From the NCBI RefSeq assembly GCF_001507335.1, contig NZ_LMAH01000008.1, positions 1 through 64,000 on the forward strand: a stretch of DNA of 64,000 nucleotides, read 5' to 3'. The position numbers and the translations under genes were made by a program. The DNA comes from Chryseobacterium sp. JAH (lineage in GTDB: Bacteria; Bacteroidota; Bacteroidia; Flavobacteriales; Weeksellaceae). Below are positions 1 through 9,674 of this stretch, one piece after another. Position 1 is the first letter of the stretch; every line of letters begins with the position of its first letter. The notes beneath the pieces were generated by a model, which saw only the letters and a list, made by a program, of their open reading frames with translations, had not been told where the DNA came from and ran no database searches.

Positions 1-37
1 AAAGTCTCATACATTTATTTGTGTGAGACTTTTTTTT
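1..37 (+). terminator. Rho-independent terminator of a gene upstream of the window
   Basis: Bases 1-13 pair with 20-32 (one mismatch) around a six-base loop, followed directly by a run of T to base 37. It ends a transcript that enters from the left; the gene itself lies outside the window. Confidence 0.8.
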
Positions 38-453
38 GTGCTCAACTTTTGTATGAACATACAGAGTAGCGGGTAAACAAACTAGAAAGTAAAAGAACAA
101 AGAGCCAAGTGAATGCAGAAAATGGGTTTTGAGTCAATAGATTTTAGATCCGAGTAGCTATAGGAGATTAGCGATTTCCATCATCACGTTTAAAGAGATA
201 AGATTGCTAAAGTTTTGAATCAACTAAACCTATTAAACCATTTGGTAGGCATTGCTTAGTAAGGGCAGAATCTGTAAAAGATGTTATGCCTTAAACGGTA
301 TGTTACCCAAGAGCTCTATGTGTTTACCATCTAAAAATTGATTTACTGATAGGTTTTATACTTATAGGTTTCTCGTACGGAGCTCACATTGTTACAAATT
401 GTAATTAAAAAATCAATGATTACCTAGACAAATCGTGTAGAAGGTAATCTTCA
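38..453. other. Long non-coding stretch upstream of the RNA candidate
   Basis: No credible coding frame was found here. The only clear structure is an 8-bp perfect stem (418-425 with 442-449) just upstream of the structured RNA candidate at 454. It has no T run, so it is not an obvious terminator. The rest shows no repeat, tRNA or riboswitch pattern that I recognise. Confidence 0.4.
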
Positions 454-543
454 CTAGCCCGGATCGAAACGACATCCTTTTTTGTGTGCACAGCCAAAGC
501 AAAGGCGCAAAAAAGATACAGTGGAGAGCCGGAATGAGCTCCT
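454..543 (+). ncRNA. Structured RNA candidate, 6S-Flavo-like (copy A)
   Basis: A long hairpin with an internal bubble. The outer stem pairs CCGG after TAGC with CCGG near 530, and the inner stem pairs CTTTTTTGTG with GCGCAAAAAAG. A second copy lies at 22957-23061 on the other strand. The two share TAGCCC, GACATCC/GGCATCC, the T6/A6 stem, GATAyAGyGGA and a closing GCTCCT. At least two stem positions change on both sides (G-C versus C-G in the outer stem, C-G versus G-C after GAT), and one A-U to G-C change is likely, so RNA folding is under selection. The shape and motifs match what I remember of 6S-Flavo RNA, a presumed RNA polymerase-binding RNA of Flavobacteria. That family name is from memory. 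Confidence 0.6.
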
Positions 544-622
544 GGAAAAAACATCTTATTTCGATTTTTATAATAGTAAAGTAATTCGAGCTTATGTGAA
601 TATAAAAATAGAATATTTAAAC

Positions 623-653
623 AAAAAAATCAGGATAGAAAAATCTACCCTGA
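623..653 (-). terminator. Terminator of the ABC-F gene
   Basis: On the minus strand a 10-bp stem (644-653 with 630-639, one wobble pair) and a four-base loop is followed by seven T (623-629). It lies 25 bases beyond the stop codon of the ABC-F gene. Confidence 0.85.
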
Positions 654-677
654 CTCAATATTTTAATGTGATTCTAA

Positions 678-2327
<1,650 letters not shown>

Positions 2328-2381
2328 CGAAAAGAAATCGGGTAATTATAATATTGTAATACTCAAGTTTTTAATGTGTGG

Positions 2382-2389
2382 TATTTTTG
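2382..2389 (+). promoter_or_regulatory. Probable -7 promoter element for smpB
   Basis: TATTTTTG matches TAnnTTTG and lies 26 bases before the smpB ATG. That places transcription start near 2395 and argues against the longer reading frame that begins at 2314. Confidence 0.5.
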
Positions 2390-2415
2390 TATATTACAGT
2401 AATGAAATTTTAGAT

Positions 2416-2874
2416 ATGAAGATTGAAAAAACAGTTAATATATTTAACAGACGAGCAAGATTTGAATACGAAATCATGGAAGAATTTGAGGCTGGAATGG
2501 TGCTTACCGGAACAGAAATAAAATCTTTACGGTCTTCCAAAGCATCTATTACAGAAGCCTTCTGTCAGTTTATTGACGGAGAATTATATATCATCAATAT
2601 GATGATTGATGAGTATAAATTGGGAACATTTTATAATCATAAAACAAAAAGGGAACGAAAGTTGCTGTTGCACAAAAGAGAACTGTTAAAATTAGAAAAA
2701 AAACTCAAAGATGCAGGTAATACGATTATACCTTTGAAATTATATATCAACGACAGAGGAAAAGCGAAAGTTTTGGTAGCGTTGGGAAGAGGGAAAAAGC
2801 TTTTTGATAAAAGAGAAGCAATAAAAGACAGAGAAAGCAAACGAAGCCTCGATAGAATATTAAAGAAAAGTTAA
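2416..2874 (+). CDS. smpB: SsrA-binding protein SmpB (trans-translation)
   Basis: Small basic protein that binds tmRNA and brings it to stalled ribosomes. Visible are the family start (KTVNIFNRRARFEYE), the core VLTGTEIKSLRSSKASI, the IHNM-like IINMMIDEYKLG, and the basic tail KLFDKREAIKDRESKR that enters the mRNA channel. Length is 152 residues, usual for SmpB. The frame is open upstream to a TTG at 2314, but conservation begins at the ATG at 2416 and the likely promoter lies between the two. No tmRNA gene was recognised in the window. Confidence 0.96.
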   Translation: MKIEKTVNIFNRRARFEYEIMEEFEAGMVLTGTEIKSLRSSKASITEAFCQFIDGELYIINMMIDEYKLGTFYNHKTKRERKLLLHKRELLKLEKKLKDAGNTIIPLKLYINDRGKAKVLVALGRGKKLFDKREAIKDRESKRSLDRILKKS

Positions 2875-2951
2875 AAATCATCCTGAAAACTTTGTTTATA
2901 AAGAAAAATTATATTTATTTTGCAATATCAATTATTTAATCATTTAATTCT

Positions 2952-4430
2952 ATGAAAAATCTAAAATTAGGAATTTCAGCATTGGCGCTTACTGTTGCCT
3001 CTACTGTGTTCGCTCAGACTACCAACAATCCGTGGATGATCGGGGTTGGTGCTCACGCAGAGAACCATAAGGCACAGGCAGGTAACTTCAGTAATACGTT
3101 TTCTGCTACAAATTTGACGAAGACTATGTTCAATGTGGACAACTTCTCTATCACTCCACCATTATCTAAGCTAACTGTTGCAAGAAACATCGGTAAAGGT
3201 TTGGTAATTGACTGGCAAACTACAGTTGGTAACGTAGAAAACCAAAGATTCAACATGGGTAAAGAATTCATGTTAATGACAGGTTTAGGTTTCCAAGCTA
3301 AAGCAGCTGGTCTTATCTGGAATGAAGAGTCTTGGTTTGATCCATATTTAAGAGTAGGTGCTAACTACCTTAGACATGACTACACATCTCTTACTTTCCC
3401 AAGAACAGACTGGAGAGGTGAATCTGTTGGAAATGGTGAAAATGGTAACGAGCCAGGTAAAGCTAATCACTTTACAGTATCTACTGGTGCTGGTGTAAAC
3501 TTCTGGTTGACTAAAAACTTCGGTTTAGGTGTACAAGGAGATTACGTTTCAACTCCAGGTGACAAAGCAAACTATGCTAACTTTTGGCAAGCTTCTGCTT
3601 CTTTGAACTTTAGATTCGGAAACAGAGATAGAGATAAGGATGGTATCTTAGATAAAGACGATTTATGTCCAGATACTCCAGGTTTACCAGAATTCCAAGG
3701 ATGTCCTGATACTGACGGAGATGGAGTTCCAGATAAAGACGATCAGTGTCCAGATGTTGCTGGTCCAGTTGAAAACAACGGTTGTCCTTGGCCAGATACT
3801 GACGGTGACGGTGTAATCGATAAAGATGATGCTTGTCCTACAGTTGCAGGTCCTGCAGAAAACAATGGTTGTCCTTGGCCAGATACAGATAACGATGGTA
3901 TCTTAGACAAAGATGATGCTTGTCCTACTGTTCCAGGTCTTCCAGAATACAACGGATGTCCTAAACCTAAGAAGCAAACTGCTATTGAATTAGAGCAAAG
4001 CTTCGGAAGCGTATTCTTTGATTTCAACAAAGCTACAATCAAAGCTGATTCTAAAGGTGCTTTAGATGCTGCTGCTGATTTGATTAAGAAAGATGGAGGT
4101 AACTACTTATTAGAAGGTAGAACTGATGCTAAAGGTGCTGAAGCTTACAACTTGAAATTATCTAGAGAAAGAGCTGCTGCTGTAGTTGCTGCTTTAGATG
4201 CTAGAGGTGTAGATGCTAACGCTCTTAAATCAATCGGAGTAGGTGAAGCTAAAGCTACAGTTTCTGAAAAAGCTACTGACGCTGAAAGACAAGTAGACAG
4301 AAAAGTTGTTGTAACTGCTGTTGAAGATGCTGCTGAGTGGAACGCAATCAAGAAAAGAGATTACGAAGATGCTCCAGTGAAAAAAGCTCCAGCTAAGAAA
4401 AAAGCTCCAGCTAAGAAAAAGAAAAAATAA
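2952..4430 (+). CDS. Major outer-membrane OmpA-family protein with thrombospondin-3 repeats
   Basis: Anchors the outer membrane to peptidoglycan. It has a signal peptide (residues 1-21, cleavage after VFA), a probable N-terminal beta barrel (about 25-220), four Asp-rich calcium-type thrombospondin-3 repeats (about 222-335, with repeated DxDxDGxxDxxDxC), an OmpA C-terminal domain (about 350-460, SVFFDFNKATI and LSRERAAAVV) and a Lys/Ala/Pro tail (about 474-492). Codon choice looks strongly biased, for example GCT for Ala and AGA for Arg, which suggests very high expression. Monocistronic, with its own strong terminator. Confidence 0.95.
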   Translation: MKNLKLGISALALTVASTVFAQTTNNPWMIGVGAHAENHKAQAGNFSNTFSATNLTKTMFNVDNFSITPPLSKLTVARNIGKGLVIDWQTTVGNVENQRFNMGKEFMLMTGLGFQAKAAGLIWNEESWFDPYLRVGANYLRHDYTSLTFPRTDWRGESVGNGENGNEPGKANHFTVSTGAGVNFWLTKNFGLGVQGDYVSTPGDKANYANFWQASASLNFRFGNRDRDKDGILDKDDLCPDTPGLPEFQGCPDTDGDGVPDKDDQCPDVAGPVENNGCPWPDTDGDGVIDKDDACPTVAGPAENNGCPWPDTDNDGILDKDDACPTVPGLPEYNGCPKPKKQTAIELEQSFGSVFFDFNKATIKADSKGALDAAADLIKKDGGNYLLEGRTDAKGAEAYNLKLSRERAAAVVAALDARGVDANALKSIGVGEAKATVSEKATDAERQVDRKVVVTAVEDAAEWNAIKKRDYEDAPVKKAPAKKKAPAKKKKK

Positions 4431-4449
4431 TTAATTTTTCTAAATAATA

Positions 4450-4483
4450 AATACCTCCAGATTTTTCTGGGGGTATTTTTTTT
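4450..4483 (+). terminator. Strong terminator of the ompA-like gene
   Basis: A 12-bp stem (4450-4461 with 4466-4477) with a TTTT loop is followed by a T run to 4483, 20 bases after the stop codon. Confidence 0.92.
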
Positions 4484-4498
4484 GTTGTTGATTTTGAG

Positions 4499-4506
4499 TA
4501 ATTTTG
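4499..4506 (+). promoter_or_regulatory. Probable -7 promoter element for the YebC gene
   Basis: TAATTTTG matches TAnnTTTG, 19 bases before the ATG and directly after the preceding terminator. Confidence 0.45.
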
Positions 4507-4525
4507 TGAAAATTTAAAATATAAA

Positions 4526-5266
4526 ATGGGAAGAGCATTTGAATATAGAAAAGCTTCGAAAATGGCACGTTGGGATAAAATGGCCAAAACTTTTTCTAAA
4601 ATTGGTAAAGATATCGCATTGGCGGTGAAAGCTGGTGGTCCTGATGCCGAAGCCAATCCTGCACTAAGAAGATGTATCCAAAATGCAAAGGGTGCCAACA
4701 TGCCGAAAGATAACGTAGAAAGAGCCATCAAGAAGGCAAGTGGTGCTGATGCAGAAAACTATGAAGAAATAAACTATGAAGGATATGGGCAAGGTGGTGT
4801 TGCATTTTTTGTGGAATGTACTACCAATAATACAACAAGAACTGTTGCCAACGTAAGAGCGATTTTCAACAAGTTTGATGGTAACTTAGGAAAGAATGGT
4901 GAGTTGGCTTTTGTCTTCGATAGAAAAGGGATCTTCAGTATCGATTTGGCACAAATTAAAATGGATTGGGACGATTTTGAAATGGAAATGATTGATGGTG
5001 GAGCAGAAGATGTAGAAAAAGATGATGAAGAAGTAATGATCACAACGGCATTCGAAGATTTCGGATCATTGTCTCATAAATTAGATGAATTGAAAATTGA
5101 AGTGAAAAGTGCAGAACTTCAAAGAATTCCAAACAATATCAAAGAAGTGACGCCAGAACAGTTTAAAGCTAATATGAAGATGCTAGACCGTTTCGAGGAA
5201 GATGACGATGTACAAAACGTCTATCACAATATGGAAATTACTGATGAGTTGTTAGACTCATTGTAA
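4526..5266 (+). CDS. YebC/PmpR/TACO1 family protein
   Basis: Member of the YebC family, described as DNA-binding regulators and, in related proteins, as helpers of translation through difficult peptide stretches. The N-terminal family block is clear (KWxxI-like ARWDKMAKTFSKIGKDI, then AVKAGGPD, NPALRRCIQNAKGANMPKDN, IERAIKKASG-like), followed by YEGYGQGGVAFFVECTTNN and the C-terminal acidic domain. Length is 246 residues, typical. It stands alone between a terminator and a 300-base intergenic stretch. Confidence 0.95.
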   Translation: MGRAFEYRKASKMARWDKMAKTFSKIGKDIALAVKAGGPDAEANPALRRCIQNAKGANMPKDNVERAIKKASGADAENYEEINYEGYGQGGVAFFVECTTNNTTRTVANVRAIFNKFDGNLGKNGELAFVFDRKGIFSIDLAQIKMDWDDFEMEMIDGGAEDVEKDDEEVMITTAFEDFGSLSHKLDELKIEVKSAELQRIPNNIKEVTPEQFKANMKMLDRFEEDDDVQNVYHNMEITDELLDSL

Positions 5267-5303
5267 AAGAAAATCTGACTGTCCGTTTGCGATATATAAA
5301 TTC

Positions 5304-5389
5304 GCCACGCATACACGAAATATGAAATTTTTGAATCCATTGAATATTATTCAAAGGAATATTAAGAATTATATTCGTGCATTCGTGGC
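5304..5389. repeat. Imperfect inverted repeat (possible small mobile or REP-like element)
   Basis: Bases 5304-5319 (GCCACGCATACACGAA) are the near-perfect reverse complement of 5374-5389, with 14 of 16 pairs. A smaller TTGAAT/ATTCAA hairpin sits between the arms. There is no T run and no coding sequence. The rest of the 5267-5565 gap holds nothing else that I recognise. Confidence 0.6.
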
Positions 5390-5565
5390 TATTTTGTGTC
5401 TACAGGTAGTCGATAGGTATAAAAATAATATATCATTCACATACAATTCATTTTCAATTAGTTTCTTTGCATAAAATCAATTGTGAATTCGCCATCATTG
5501 GTAAATTAAAATACTGAAAGATATGGCGATCACATTTGATCATTTTGAAAGATAATTATCTGCAA

Positions 5566-6390
5566 ATGAAAAGAAACGTTGAATTGGTTGTCATTTCGGA
5601 TGTGCATTTAGGAACTTATGGATGCAAGGCTAAAGAATTACTGAGATACTTAAACTCTATCCAGCCGAAAACATTGGTTTTAAATGGTGATATTATTGAT
5701 ATCTGGCAGTTTAAAAAGTCTTACTTCCCTAAGAATCATTTAAAAGTAATTAAGAAGATTATTTCATTTGCAACAAAAACTACCGATGTTTACTACATCA
5801 CAGGCAATCACGATGAAATGTTCAGAAAGTTTACCGATTTTGAATTGGGTAAATTAAAAGTGATCAACAAACTTTGCTTAAATTTAAATGAAAAGAAAAC
5901 CTGGATTTTTCACGGTGATGTATTCGATGCTTCGGTACAGCATTCAAAATGGATCGCAAAGTTGGGAGGAAAAGGCTACGATTTGTTAATTGTCATTAAT
6001 AATGTTGTCAATTGGTTTTTAGATAAAATGGGTAAAGAGAAATATTCATTTTCGAAAAAGATTAAAAATAACGTCAAAAAGGCAGTGAAATATATCGGTG
6101 ATTTTGAATTAACCGCTTCAGAACTTGCCATCGACAATGGATACGACTATGTAATATGCGGTCATATTCACCAACCACAAATTCGTGAAGTAACTAATAA
6201 AAAAGGGTCCTGCACTTATCTAAATTCAGGAGATTGGATTGAGAATCTTTCTGCGTTAGAATACAATGGAGGTGAATGGAAAATCTTCCACTATGAAGAA
6301 CATCAGCATTTATTGAAAGACGACGAAACTGAAGAAATTTCGGAGATGAACAATTCTGATCTTTTGAAAATTGTCACCCAATTCACTTAA
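5566..6390 (+). CDS. Metallophosphoesterase, UDP-2,3-diacylglucosamine diphosphatase (LpxH)-like
   Basis: Calcineurin-type phosphoesterase with all metal motifs: SDVHLG (start), LNGDIIDIW, ITGNHDEMF, FHGDVFD and CGHIHQPQ. This pattern and length (274 residues) resemble LpxH-type enzymes that cut UDP-diacylglucosamine in lipid A synthesis. Lipid A work is an inference; another phosphoesterase role is possible. The ATG at 5566 is preferred over a TTG at 5536, since homology begins at KRNVELVVISD. It sits 39 bases before a glycosyltransferase, so the two may form an envelope-lipid operon. Confidence 0.85.
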   Translation: MKRNVELVVISDVHLGTYGCKAKELLRYLNSIQPKTLVLNGDIIDIWQFKKSYFPKNHLKVIKKIISFATKTTDVYYITGNHDEMFRKFTDFELGKLKVINKLCLNLNEKKTWIFHGDVFDASVQHSKWIAKLGGKGYDLLIVINNVVNWFLDKMGKEKYSFSKKIKNNVKKAVKYIGDFELTASELAIDNGYDYVICGHIHQPQIREVTNKKGSCTYLNSGDWIENLSALEYNGGEWKIFHYEEHQHLLKDDETEEISEMNNSDLLKIVTQFT

Positions 6391-6429
6391 TTTCAGGATT
6401 TCATTGCACTAAAATTGTAAACATTTAGG

Positions 6430-7401
6430 ATGAAAGTTTTATACGCCTTTCAAGGAACAGGAAACGGACACGTTGCGAGAGCTCAGGAGATTATTCCTAT
6501 TTTAAAAAAATATGCATCTGTCGATACATTGATCAGCGGACATCAATCTCAGTTGAAAACAGATTTTCCTATAGATTTTAAACATCGTGGAGTTTCTCTT
6601 CTTTACAATAAAACAGGTGGAATTTCTTATAAAAAGATTGTACTGGAAAATAATTTTTTTGAAGCGCTCAAGACTATTCGTCAAATTAAATTGAATCAGT
6701 ATGATTTAATTATCAACGATTATGAACCTTTAACAGCGTGGGCTTGTAAGCTTCGCAATTTGAAAATGCTTGAACTAAGCCATCAGGCTTCGATGAGTTT
6801 TAAAGAAACTCCAAAACCCGATCAAAAGGATTTTTTAGGCGAACTTATTCTGGAACATTACTGTCCGAGTAAAGATAAAATTGGCTTTCATTTTGACAAT
6901 TATCATTCACAGATCAAAAAACCTGTTATCAGAAGAAAGATCAGAAATTTAAATCCTGATAAAAAAGGCTTTTATGTAGTTTATCTACCCAGTTTTTCAG
7001 ACGAAAATATTACCAAAGTTTTGGCTCAGATCCCTGTAGAATGGAAAGTCTTTTCGAAATATACCAAAATTCATAATCAGATCAAAAACGTAGAGATTTT
7101 TCCAATTGATGAAACACATTTTCTAGAATGTTTTGAAAGTTGCGACGGTATTCTGTGCAATGCTGGTTTCGAAGGCCCCGCAGAGGCACTTTTCATGGAT
7201 AAGAAATTGTTTGTAATCCCAATTCACAATCAATACGAACAAGAATGTAACGCTTGTGCTTTAGACAAAATGGGAATTCCCAATTCTAAAATCTTGGATG
7301 TGACGGAGATTAGAAATTGGGTGCATTCTGATATTCATTTTAACGTAAATTATCCTGACGATATTGAGGATATTATTCTGAATGAAGTTTTAACGTTCTA
7401 A
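6430..7401 (+). CDS. Glycosyltransferase, MurG/MGT-like fold
   Basis: Begins with a nucleotide-sugar transferase N-terminus (YAFQGTGNGHVARAQEI), typical of GT-B enzymes related to MurG and MGDG synthases. The C-terminal half holds a donor-binding patch (LCNAGFEGPAEALFMDKK, then IPIHNQYEQECNA), the usual place for UDP-sugar contact. Length is 323 residues. It lies directly behind the LpxH-like gene, which suggests a role in envelope glycolipid formation. Acceptor and sugar cannot be told from sequence. Its last 12 bases overlap the end of the convergent GNAT gene. Confidence 0.8.
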   Translation: MKVLYAFQGTGNGHVARAQEIIPILKKYASVDTLISGHQSQLKTDFPIDFKHRGVSLLYNKTGGISYKKIVLENNFFEALKTIRQIKLNQYDLIINDYEPLTAWACKLRNLKMLELSHQASMSFKETPKPDQKDFLGELILEHYCPSKDKIGFHFDNYHSQIKKPVIRRKIRNLNPDKKGFYVVYLPSFSDENITKVLAQIPVEWKVFSKYTKIHNQIKNVEIFPIDETHFLECFESCDGILCNAGFEGPAEALFMDKKLFVIPIHNQYEQECNACALDKMGIPNSKILDVTEIRNWVHSDIHFNVNYPDDIEDIILNEVLTF

Positions 7402-7680
7402 AAGAATATCTTCCACATCATTCATTCTTTTCATCACAGCTCTGGCATAAGAACAGTGCGGATAAACGTTCCATTTATTTTCTCTGGAAAATTTAATAGC
7501 TTCTTCCACTAAGTATTTTCCCATTCCACGACCTTCAAATTCGGGATGAACGAGTACAAATGAAATGATCAGCTTGCTGTCTTCCGGAAATATCGTGTAG
7601 GTTAATCTTCCCACTTCCTTAACTTCGTTATTGAGAGTAATGACTCCGCCGTTTCCTGATTTATTATTCTCGAATTTCAT
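7390..7680 (-). CDS. Small GNAT acetyltransferase-like protein (YjdJ type)
   Basis: A 96-residue protein with the short GNAT pattern: beta strand LIISFVLVHPEFEGRGMGKYLVEEAI, whose RGMGK is the acetyl-CoA pyrophosphate loop, then HCSYARAVMKR. It belongs to the small YjdJ/NATD1-like branch, whose substrates are largely unknown. It converges on the glycosyltransferase gene with a 12-base overlap. Confidence 0.85.
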   Translation of the reverse strand: MKFENNKSGNGGVITLNNEVKEVGRLTYTIFPEDSKLIISFVLVHPEFEGRGMGKYLVEEAIKFSRENKWNVYPHCSYARAVMKRMNDVEDILLER

Positions 7681-7836
7681 ATCTATAGGTTTATTAGAAC
7701 ATATGTATCTCCAGCCGTTTCTATGTTTGTAAATTATGACCGGTGATGGCAGTTCATACGTTTGATGTAGTACTTTAGATACAAAATCTGCACCGAAAAA
7801 ACAATTGAGTTCTTAAAATTGAATAGTAAAAGTTCG

Positions 7837-7897
7837 GCTTCACTGTCAATTTTTGGATGTACAAATTAATCATTCAACATGTGAAGCAAAAATTGAC
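7837..7897 (-). other. Interlocked inverted repeats, possible pseudoknot or switch
   Basis: Two complementary pairs interlock: GCTTCAC 7837-7843 with GTGAAGC 7881-7887, and an 11-base block at 7845-7855 with its perfect complement at 7887-7897. The order is 1-2-1'-2', so either an H-type pseudoknot or two competing hairpins can form. It lies just past the stop codon of the RDD gene, so it would be in that transcript's 3' end. Confidence 0.5.
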
Positions 7898-7910
7898 TTC
7901 TCACTTTAAA

Positions 7911-8654
7911 TTATTCTTTCCCTGTGTAATAATTATAATCTTTGATGACAATACCTATAAACTGTCTTTCGGTCATTTTTGTGGGGTCAACTTCTAGTTT
8001 TAAAATCCCTTTGATCTTGTCTGAAAGTTTGGTTATGATCTGTCGGTCATCTATTTTTAAAGCTTTCAGATAATTATCTTTAATAATCCTCATATCATTA
8101 TCACTTAAGCCTATGACCTGCGGGAAAGTAGGGACGTAATCGGTATGCAGATTTTCTAATATTGTGTGCGAGATATTAATATTGTTTTTTAAAGAAATGA
8201 CAGCGGTTCCTGCAGCAATATCTCCAAAACGTTGATTGTTTCTTGTGACGATCATCGTGATGAGACCGACGATCAGAAATGAGACATCAATCACACGGAA
8301 TACCCAACGAATCAGGTAATCTCCGAAACTTGCCTGATAACCGTCAATTTTCACCACACGGATCTTCATTACTTTTTTTCCTAAAGTCTGGCCTTCCATT
8401 AAGCTTTCCAAAACAACAGGATAAACAACTGTCGGAAAAAGAAGAATGCTGTAAACTGCGCCTACTGACCATTGATCAAGACCATTTAAAACATATCCCA
8501 AATCAAAGACACTGAAAAAAAGATAAAAAATGAGAATGCCGTAAGCAATCTTAATCACATTATCGATAATGAAAGCGAGAAACCGTTCTCCAATACTTGA
8601 AATATTAAAGTTAATATTTACATTTTGTGAGGTATTAATCGCAATTTGAGACAT
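7911..8654 (-). CDS. RDD family membrane protein
   Basis: A 247-residue protein with the RDD pattern: GERFLAFIIDNVI in the first membrane helix, the loop EGQTLGKKVMKIRVV, and YLIRWVFRVIDV followed by RFGDIAAGTAVI. About four hydrophobic segments are seen, then a soluble C-terminal tail of about 80 residues. The ATG at 8654 is chosen because the family pattern starts shortly after; the longer frame to 8747 would run into the divergent neighbour. Divergent, by 27 bases, from a SpoIIM-like gene. RDD proteins commonly accompany MoxR/DUF58 clusters. Confidence 0.88.
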   Translation of the reverse strand: MSQIAINTSQNVNINFNISSIGERFLAFIIDNVIKIAYGILIFYLFFSVFDLGYVLNGLDQWSVGAVYSILLFPTVVYPVVLESLMEGQTLGKKVMKIRVVKIDGYQASFGDYLIRWVFRVIDVSFLIVGLITMIVTRNNQRFGDIAAGTAVISLKNNINISHTILENLHTDYVPTFPQVIGLSDNDMRIIKDNYLKALKIDDRQIITKLSDKIKGILKLEVDPTKMTERQFIGIVIKDYNYYTGKE

Positions 8655-8681
8655 AATTTTTATTATTTTAGCCTTACAATT

Positions 8682-9674
8682 ATGAGAGAAGTTTATTTTA
8701 TTAAACAAAATAAAGAAAAATGGTTGGGAATCGAACAGGTTATTCAAGGGAAAATCAAAAAAAATCCTGATGACCTGTCTTCACTGTATATTAATCTGAT
8801 TAATGACCTTTCTTTTGCCCAAACGTATTATCCCAAAAGTAATACGACGGTTTATCTTAACCATCTTTCTTCTCAGATATTTCAGAAAATTTATAAGACC
8901 AAAAGGGTAGAAGAAAACAGAATGCTGTATTTTTTCAAAACGGAAGTTCCGCTATTGGTGTATCAGTACAGAAGATACTTGCTGTATGCATTTGTATTTT
9001 TTATTCTCTTTACATCGATGGGTGTTCTTTCAGCGATTTATGATAAAGATTTTGCCAATATTATTTTGGGCGAAAGTTATGTAAATACCACCATCGAAAA
9101 TATCAAGGAAGGAAATGCTGTCGGAGTTTATCAAAGCGGATCAACTTGGGGAAGTACCATCGGAATTACATTAAACAATATCGGAGTGGGAGCCAAATTA
9201 TACATCTACGGTATTTTTGGCGGAATTGGCTCGTTATACGTTCTTCTTTCCAATTCTGTAATGTTAGGCTCATTTCAATACTTTTTCTACGATTACGGTG
9301 CTTTAAAAGACAGCGCAAGAGGAATCTGGCTGCACGGAGTATTTGAGATCTTTGCAATGGTTGTGGAAGCGATGTGCGGGTTAATTCTTGGAACATCCAT
9401 TCTTTTCCCTAAAACATTATCGAGATTTGAGTCATTAAAAATCGGATTGAAAGATTCGTTTAAAATATTTTTAAGTACTATTCCATTCACTATTTGTGCT
9501 GGAATTATCGAAGGTTACGTAACAAGACACGCCTTAAAAATGCCCGAGTTTTTAAATTTAATAATCATCTTCGGATGCTTGACCATTATAGGATTCTACT
9601 ATTTTGTTTATCCTTTCATTGTCAACAAAAAACTAAACAATCACCTTACAACCACAAAAGATGCAGTTTTATAA
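8682..9674 (+). CDS. Stage II sporulation protein M-like (DUF95) membrane protein
   Basis: A 330-residue integral membrane protein of the SpoIIM/DUF95 family. The N-terminal soluble part (about 1-95) carries many Arg/Lys. The membrane part has YAFVFFILFTSMGVLSAI, the family core GITLNNIGVGAKLYIYGIFGG, HGVFEIFAMVVEAMCGLILG, and further helices. In non-sporulating bacteria these occur next to MoxR and DUF58 genes; the function is not established. The ATG at 8682 is chosen over the upstream frame, which overlaps the RDD start. Confidence 0.88.
   Translation: MREVYFIKQNKEKWLGIEQVIQGKIKKNPDDLSSLYINLINDLSFAQTYYPKSNTTVYLNHLSSQIFQKIYKTKRVEENRMLYFFKTEVPLLVYQYRRYLLYAFVFFILFTSMGVLSAIYDKDFANIILGESYVNTTIENIKEGNAVGVYQSGSTWGSTIGITLNNIGVGAKLYIYGIFGGIGSLYVLLSNSVMLGSFQYFFYDYGALKDSARGIWLHGVFEIFAMVVEAMCGLILGTSILFPKTLSRFESLKIGLKDSFKIFLSTIPFTICAGIIEGYVTRHALKMPEFLNLIIIFGCLTIIGFYYFVYPFIVNKKLNNHLTTTKDAVL

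Noticed and set aside
3618-3960. Tandem repeats that could suggest a CRISPR or satellite
   Set aside because: They encode calcium-binding thrombospondin-3 repeats in frame, with the OmpA domain directly after.
3743-4042. Minus-strand frame opposite the OmpA-like gene
   Set aside because: A by-product of the repeated thrombospondin-3 codons; no independent start context.
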